64,000 nt of DNA from Hymenobacter qilianensis. GTDB lineage: Bacteria > Bacteroidota > Bacteroidia > Cytophagales > Hymenobacteraceae. Shown here in pieces: positions 58,901-64,000 of the stretch. The stretch lies in contig NZ_CP060784.1 of NCBI RefSeq assembly GCF_014489555.1, positions 1,612,001-1,676,000 of the forward strand, read 5' to 3'. The notes beneath the pieces were generated by a model, which was given only the letters and a program-made list of their open reading frames with translations, did no database searches and was not told the DNA's origin. A program made the translations under genes and the position numbers. Positions within the stretch are counted from its first letter, which is position 1. Every line of letters begins with the position of its first letter.

Positions 58901-60914
58901 TGATGGTAAAACAACAGCTGATGTGATAAGTACCTCGGTTGTGAAAGCCATCAGTGCGGACGACGTAGTTCTGAGTGGCACTGCTACCTTCAGCAACAAG
59001 AATGTTGGTGCCGACAAAACGGTAACGCTTAATACGCCTTTGCTGTCAGGTAATGATGCTGCCAACTATCACTTAGCTACCGTAAGCACTACTACTGCTA
59101 GCATAAGCAAGCGCGACTTGCTGGTGACTGCAACCGGTATAGACAAACTGTTCGATGGCACAACGAATGCTACTGTAAGTCTGAAAGACAACCGGGTAGG
59201 TGGAGATGATCTAACGACTGCTTACACTAGTGCATCCTTCGCTGACTTTAAGGTTGGTGTGAATAAGCCAGTGACGGTGAATGGCATCAGTATTTCCGGC
59301 ACAGATGCTGGTAACTACACAGCCAACACCACGGCGGCCACTACAGCGACCATCAATATGGCAGTTGCACAAATGGTGCTGGTCGTTAATACTCAATCAG
59401 TACAATATTCCGATAAAATCACACTAACTGCTAAGGTTACCTCGACTACTGCTGAGGCACCACTAAACAGCACGGGTGGTACTATCCTGTACAAGATAAC
59501 CAGCAATGGTGGCTCGCCTGAAACATTAGGCTCTTCAATTATTGAAGACTGGAATGCTACGAATGGCACCATAATCAAGTCGTTCGCAATTATGCAGAAG
59601 CCTGGTACTTATAGTGTGTCGGCCGTGTTTACGCCAACCTCAGCTAACATAGCTAGCGCCACCAGCACTACTGCGCTTGGTGTTACAAAAGAGGATGCTG
59701 ACTTAGTATACTCTGGCTTAGAGTACTTTGGTACTGCCAATTCCAGCTCCTACAATGCGAATGTGGAATATATCGCAACATTCACTGATAAGGCTGATGA
59801 CTCACGCGGGGCTGTCAAAAACACGAATGTGGCTTCAAGTGTGGCCTTCAGAGAAGTAGGCACCTCCACCAATTTGTTTGGTAGTCTTTTTGAAGTCAAC
59901 CTGCTGAATACTGATGATCCTACGGTTGGGGTAGCCCGTACTGATGTCAAGGTCATCGAGCTTACTGAAGGTGAGTTTAAAGAAGGGGGTAAGACGTTCA
60001 AGTTGAGCGCTATAGCACAGGGCAATTATTATGAGGGCAGTACGGTTGAACCCCAAACGCTGATTACGATAGCTGTACCCGGCCAAGATTATGTAACTGG
60101 TGGGGGCAGCATGGTGATGGCTAATCCGGGTGGCACTCATGCCGGCACTGTCGATTCGAAGATGAACTTTGGTTTCACGATGAAGTGGAACAAAAGCGGC
60201 AAGAATATCCAGGGCCAAGCCAATATCATCTTCAGAAAGCAGGTTGGCACCGAGTGGCGCACGTATCAGATCAAGAGCAATGCCATCAACACATTAGGCA
60301 CTTTCTCGAATCCTGAAGGCAACCAGGGCGACTTCAACACGAAGGCCAACCTGTCTTACACCACGGATGCTAACCCGCTCACCAGCGTTACGGTCACTGG
60401 TAACCTCGACCTTTCCATACAGGCATTCGAGTCTGTTCTGACGGGCAAATCGCACCAGATTGGCGTTACGCTCCGGTCATCTACCGGCGAGCTTCTCTTC
60501 TCCAGCAATTGGATTGGCGGCAAAACGGTGATGAAGGAGTTGAAAGGTGGTAGAATCAGCGTACGGAGCACCTCAACGCTCAATGCCGTAACAGTTCAAC
60601 AGACAAGTGTTGCGTCGGTGGGTGGTGTGAAGACTGCTGAGGTGAAGACAGCCAGCAACGTGCTGGAGGTTTACCCGAACCCAATAGCTGACCAGGCTAC
60701 TATCCGCTTCCGCAGCACCGAAGGTGGCAAGGCGCAGGTATACATCTATAACAGCTTGGGTGGCTTAGTCTCAACGCTTTATAATGCTGAGATAGAAGGC
60801 AACCGTGACTATACTGTTAAGCTGACCCGTGAGGATCTGCCCAACGGTGTGTACTTCTGCCGCCTGATTGTTAATGGTAAAGTGGAAAACAAGCGCATTG
60901 CTATTGAGCGATAA
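52937..60914 (+). CDS. giant T9SS-secreted MBG/YDG repeat protein, two -1 frameshifts
   Basis: A putative adhesin of about 2,660 residues after repair. Signal peptide at residues ~13-32 (GLLLFLLLLAAQVSAQ). Residues ~33-720 hold Ig-like/Big and SprB-like segments (GIVTGVSVGSAIISYTLTNNGC, FCAGGSVTLTASEG). Then come MBG units (KVYGDDEPAAFAYTVSGRGL) and about ten YDG units (SKVYDGTTLASIATRTL, DKVYDGNATATTSAF). The last ~85 residues form a type A T9SS sorting domain: VLEVYPNPIADQATIRF ... LPNGVYFCRLIVNGK. Breaks at 56212-56216 and 57513-57517 (five G each) are mended by one G, giving SRVGGKNVGSYAI and VALGGNSASNYSLTA. A third copy of the run at 54420-54425 has six G and is in frame. Confidence 0.88.
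56560..59370 (+). repeat. tandem YDG-unit repeats in the giant gene
   Basis: Units of roughly 240-280 bases, each coding TAK-L---I-A--KVYDG-----T plus a G-DAGNY-ANT-A-A-A end. Stretches such as GGTAACTACACAGCCAACAC recur almost unchanged (near 58295 and 59311), so the units are similar in DNA as well as protein and can recombine. Confidence 0.75.
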
Positions 60915-60941
60915 GCTGAGCTTATCCCAACAGTAAGCACC

Positions 60942-60978
60942 AAAAAAGAAAGCCGGGATTTTCCTGGCTTTCTTTTTT
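60942..60978. terminator. terminator of the giant gene
   Basis: AAAAAAGAAAGCC / GGCTTTCTTTTTT hairpin with a small internal mismatch, about 30 bases after the stop. Confidence 0.85.
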
Positions 60979-61008
60979 ACATCATGTATTAATTTTCATA
61001 TCACTAAT

Positions 61009-61043
61009 AAAAAAAGCCCCCAGAGTTTTCTGGGGGCTTTTTT
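61009..61043. terminator. second, GCCCCC-type bidirectional terminator
   Basis: Inverted repeat AAAAAAGCCCCCAGA / TCTGGGGGCTTTTTT. It forms a tandem pair with the terminator at 60942 and serves the convergent fRMsr gene. Confidence 0.88.
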
Positions 61044-61069
61044 GACTATACAAAATACAAGCGAGTTAC

Positions 61070-61552
61070 TCAAAACCAGCTTGCCATCAGCTGCGCGAGT
61101 TGCTCCAGGGCCTGCTGATCGTCTTGGTCAAAGTCGTTGAGCTGGTCGCTGTCTACATCAAGCACCATTACTACCTGTCCATCTTTCAGCACCGGCACCA
61201 CGATTTCAGACTTCGACTCGCTGCTGCAGGCAATGTGGCCGGGAAACTGCTCCACATCGGGTACAAGCAGGGTCTGGGCCTGGGCCCAGCTGGCACCGCA
61301 TACGCCCTTGCCGTGCCGGATTCGGGTGCAGGCAATTGGCCCCTGAAAAGGCCCGAGCACCAGCTCATCGCCCTTTACCAGGTAAGCGCCTACCCAAAAA
61401 AAGCCAAAGGTTTGCTTTAAAGCGCCCATCGTGTTAGCCAGGTTGGCAATCAGGTCGGGCTCGCCGGTAGTCAGGGCCTCAATCTGGGGCAGGAGCTGAC
61501 GGTATTTTTCGGCTTTGGTAAGCGTAAGGTCGAGAATGAGTTCTTCAGCCAT
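61070..61552 (-). CDS. msrC: free methionine-(R)-sulfoxide reductase (GAF domain)
   Basis: A 160-residue single GAF domain of the fRMsr type. It reduces free methionine-(R)-sulfoxide using thiols. The three family Cys are at about residues 75 (GPIACTRIRHGKGVCG), 85 and 109 (FPGHIACSSESKSEIVVP). KTFGFFWVGAYLV-type QTFGFFWVGAYLVKGDEL and LDVDSDQLNDFDQDD are the other blocks. Confidence 0.92.
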   Translation of the reverse strand: MAEELILDLTLTKAEKYRQLLPQIEALTTGEPDLIANLANTMGALKQTFGFFWVGAYLVKGDELVLGPFQGPIACTRIRHGKGVCGASWAQAQTLLVPDVEQFPGHIACSSESKSEIVVPVLKDGQVVMVLDVDSDQLNDFDQDDQQALEQLAQLMASWF

Positions 61553-61631
61553 GAGAAAAGCAGGGTAAGCTGCGGCTTTTGTGGTCGTGAGATGTAGGAT
61601 AAAGTTGAGCTACGGCGAGGCAAGCTGCGGC

Positions 61632-62671
61632 TTACGCGCGGTAGTGGTGATAGACAAACAGCATATCGTCGCCCAGAGTTACCTGCTCGTGCAAATGCCT
61701 GATACCCAGTTGGGGTGCCGCAATGCCCGCGCCAAGGTTTTTAGGGCTGCGCAGTATTCGGGCTTCATCCCAAAGACCATCCTTTAATAGAGAAGTCAGC
61801 ACAGTAGGGCCACCCTCCACCAGCACCGATTGTATCTGACGCTCAAAGAGGTTGGCCAGAATGCAAGGGAATAAGTCTTCCGCTTCGGGTAGCTTTATGT
61901 AGTCGATGTTGGGCCGGGCAGCCCGCTCGCGGTACGTGTAAACCAAGGTAGGCTGCTTGCCATCGAGCAGATGATGGCTGGGGGCAAACTGAGGTTTTTG
62001 TCGATGGCCACGCGCACGGGATTTTGGCCGGGCCAGTCGCGCACGTTCAGATTGGGGTTGTCGTGCAGGGCCGTGCGCGTGCCTACCAAGATGGCCTGCT
62101 CCTCGGCGCGCCACTGATGCACCGCCACGCGGGCCAGCGCCCCGCTTATTTGAATGGGCTGATAAAACCGTCCGGCCAATAGTCCATCGGCCGTTTCGGC
62201 CCATTTCAAGACCACGTAGGGCCGTTTCTTCTCCTGAAAAGTGAAGAAGCGCCGATTGAGCCACCGCCCATCCGCCTCCAGCACGCCTGTCTCCACGTGC
62301 ACACCAGCAGCGCGCAACTTGTCGATGCCGCGGCCGGCTACAAGCGGGTTAGGATCGAGGTTGCAGATGACGACATCGCGGACGCCGCTTTCAATCAGTA
62401 AGTCGGCGCAAGGCGGTGTTTTGCCGAAGTGAGCACACGGCTCCAGCGTCACGTACACGCGGCTTTTGGGCAGCAGACTTTTATCAGCAACGGCCGCCAG
62501 GGCGTTTACCTCAGCGTGCGGACCGCCGTAGCGCTCATGCCAGCCTTCGCCGATGATGCGGCCGTTGTGGGTTACCACGCAGCCAACTACCGGGTTAGGC
62601 CGCGCATAGCCCAAGCCCAGCCGAGCTAGGTCGAGGGCGCGGCGCATTATCAATTCATCAAAATCACGCAT
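61632..62671 (-). CDS. ribD: bifunctional riboflavin deaminase/reductase RibD, interrupted by a -1 frameshift
   Basis: About 346 residues after repair. The deaminase half has HAEVNAL (zinc His and catalytic Glu), [13 protein letters not shown] (zinc Cys pair) and [11 protein letters not shown]. The reductase half has [31 protein letters not shown] and [14 protein letters not shown]. It carries out the second and third steps of riboflavin synthesis. The break lies at 61980-61984 (five G on the plus strand); one more joins DKNLSLPP to [18 protein letters not shown]. The start ATG at 62671 was chosen by [19 protein letters not shown]. Divergent from prmC with 52 bases between. Confidence 0.92.
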
Positions 62672-62723
62672 ACGGGGTGGGAGGAACGTAGCTTTATGGC
62701 CGAAGGTACAAACCCTGCTTCGT

Positions 62724-63583
62724 ATGACCATCCTGGAGCTAACGCGCCGCCTCACCACCACTTTGGGGGGCATTTATCCTGAGCCTGAAGCCGCTGCCAT
62801 TGCGGGGCAGATGGTGGAGCATTATCTGGAATTGACGCCTTTAAAGCGCCGCATGCAAGCCACTGAGCTGGTTTCCACAGAAAAGGCGCAGTTAATAGAC
62901 GCTGCCCAAGCTCGGCTCCTGCGCCATGAACCCCTGCAATATGTGCTGGGTACTGCTCACTTTGCGGGCTTGGAGCTGGAAGTAACGCCCGCCACGCTCA
63001 TCCCCCGCCCCGAAACGGAAGAGTTGGTGGCGCTTATCAGCAAAGAGCAGAAAAATGCCCCCAGCTTACCATTCTCGACATCGGCACGGGCTCGGGCTGC
63101 ATTCCTATTGCCCTCAGCCAGGCCCTGCCAGCAGCCCGGGTAATAGGAGTGGATATTTCGGCTGAGGCACTGGCTGTGGCCCGGCGCAACGCGGCCCGCT
63201 ATGCGCCAAACGTAGAGCTTCAGCAAGTCGATATTCTGCGAGCCGCACCGACCGGAATTGCCCCCCACAGCCTGGCGGTACTGGTGAGCAATCCGCCCTA
63301 CGTGCTGGAAAGCGAGCGGGCCCAAATGCGGGCCAACGTGCTGGACTACGAGCCGGCTACCGCGTTGTTTGTGCCGGATAATGACCCGTTGCTTTTCTAT
63401 CGGCGCATCGCTGAGCTGGGCCAGGAATTGTTGCGGCCGGGGGGCAAATTATACTTCGAAATAAATGAGCAATACGCCACAGCCGTACGCAGGCTACTCG
63501 CTGAGCTGGGGTACGCTGGGGGGCAAATTCAGCAGGATATGTTCGGTAAAGACCGGATGGTGACTGGGGTAATGGTCGAGTAG
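62724..63583 (+). CDS. prmC: release factor glutamine methyltransferase PrmC, interrupted by a -1 frameshift
   Basis: About 286 residues after repair. It methylates the Gln of the GGQ motif of release factors RF1 and RF2. N-terminal helical domain ends [19 protein letters not shown], then [16 protein letters not shown]. The break lies at 63058-63062 (five C). One more C restores [24 protein letters not shown] motif I. The catalytic NPPY lies in [13 protein letters not shown]. Three further copies of the G/C run downstream ([21 protein letters not shown]) are intact. Confidence 0.92.
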
Positions 63584-63630
63584 GGGCCCCCACGCTCACA
63601 GAATCCGAACTTCTCAAACTTAAAAAGTCC

Positions 63631-63638
63631 TACCTTTG
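63631..63638 (+). promoter_or_regulatory. candidate -7 box (TACCTTTG)
   Basis: An exact TAnnTTTG match 43 bases upstream of the hexapeptide acetyltransferase start. No clear -33 TTG. Confidence 0.4.
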
Positions 63639-63681
63639 CGGGCTCAAAATCGGCGGCCTGCCGAGCTAGTTATCTGCTTTC

Positions 63682-64000
63682 GTGACTGATACGGTTGCCT
63701 ATTTTGCACATCCCACCGCTGTACTCGACGACGGCTGCCGTATTGGCGCCGGGTGTCGCATCTGGCACTTCGCCCACCTGATGGCGGGCTGTGAGCTGGG
63801 CGAAAACTGCAGCATCGGGCAAAACGTGATGATAGCGAATGGCGTCCGCTTGGGTAGCAACGTGAAAGTGCAAAACAACGTGAGCCTTTACTCGGGCGTG
63901 GAGTGCGCCGATGATGTTTTTCTGGGCCCATCCGTCGTCTTTACCAATGTGCGCAATCCGCGCAGCGCCGTGCCGCGCCGCCACGAATACCAGCCTACCG
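63682..64000 (+). CDS. left-handed beta-helix (hexapeptide) N-acetyltransferase, WbpD/WlbB-like, truncated by window end
   Basis: The first 106 residues of a LbH acetyltransferase. Hexapeptide turns are [31 protein letters not shown] and [16 protein letters not shown]. The block [25 protein letters not shown] is characteristic of WbpD/WlbB-type UDP-2-acetamido-3-amino-2,3-dideoxyglucuronate N-acetyltransferases, with the conserved catalytic Asn/His region in HFAHLMAG. Start GTG at 63682. The gene runs off the right edge. It is another surface-sugar gene, 23 kb from the cluster at 35-42 kb. Confidence 0.85.
   Translation, partial: MTDTVAYFAHPTAVLDDGCRIGAGCRIWHFAHLMAGCELGENCSIGQNVMIANGVRLGSNVKVQNNVSLYSGVECADDVFLGPSVVFTNVRNPRSAVPRRHEYQPT

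Noticed and set aside
56560..59370. CRISPR-like or satellite repeat array
   Set aside because: The repeats are coding YDG protein units of about 80-90 residues with diverged interiors, not short identical repeats with unique spacers.

Overview
The window looks like a chromosome segment of a GC-rich Bacteroidota, most likely a Hymenobacter-like member of the Cytophagales. The evidence is type IX secretion (T9SS) C-terminal domains, TAnnTTTG-type -7 boxes, families typical of the phylum (DUF4293, DUF4476, DUF1573, long-form NusB, WbqC, Glu/Leu dehydrogenases) and the yajC-ybbR-coaE gene order. There is no rRNA, CRISPR array, prophage or insertion sequence. Three tRNAs are present, all on the minus strand: Pro-CGG, Pro-GGG and Val-UAC.

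Layout. 0.3-8.7 kb: DUF4476 and DUF4293 proteins, a thiolase, a damaged GNAT gene, truA, an ABC exporter, a TEX264-like GyrI-domain protein, an outer-membrane barrel, two tRNA-Pro genes and a tiny T9SS-tailed protein. 8.8-17.5 kb: a second ABC exporter, leucine dehydrogenase, nusB, YtxH, NAD-isocitrate dehydrogenase, DUF1573, yajC-ybbR-coaE. 17.5-35 kb: GNAT-like protein, GT-C glycosyltransferase, lipoprotein, tRNA-Val, AsmA-like protein, TerB-like protein, MscS channel, a Glu/Leu dehydrogenase, ArsR regulator, hemA, histidine kinase, CrtC/AttH lipocalin, CarboxypepD_reg protein, APC permease. 35.1-42.7 kb: a surface-glycan locus (DegT aminotransferase, WbqC, PLP-fold protein, FemAB-like protein, N-methyltransferase, GT2) whose centre is strikingly AT-rich, followed by the Wzt/Wzm exporter on the other strand. 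43-52 kb: LpxR, EamA transporter, SnoaL, dusB, CPBP protease, cdsA, gdhA, psd, DHFR-like. 52.9-60.9 kb: a giant T9SS-secreted repeat protein (MBG/YDG domains). 61-64 kb: fRMsr, ribD, prmC and the start of a WbpD-like acetyltransferase.

Two linked features stand out. First, a short motif, CTGGGGGGC followed by three or four A/T bases (CTGGGGGGCAAAA / TTTTGCCCCCCAG), recurs more than fifty times on both strands. It occurs singly inside genes and intergenic regions, and as inverted pairs forming most of the transcription terminators. This is the distribution known for DNA-uptake sequences of Neisseria and Pasteurellaceae. Second, ten breaks in otherwise intact long genes all fall exactly in the G/C run of this motif, and each is mended by adding one G or C. 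The affected genes include ribD, prmC and all three amino-acid dehydrogenases. Systematic homopolymer under-calling is the simplest explanation; slippage-based variation is the alternative.

All calls are from reading the sequence and translated frames. No database search was run, and family names rest on recognised motifs.
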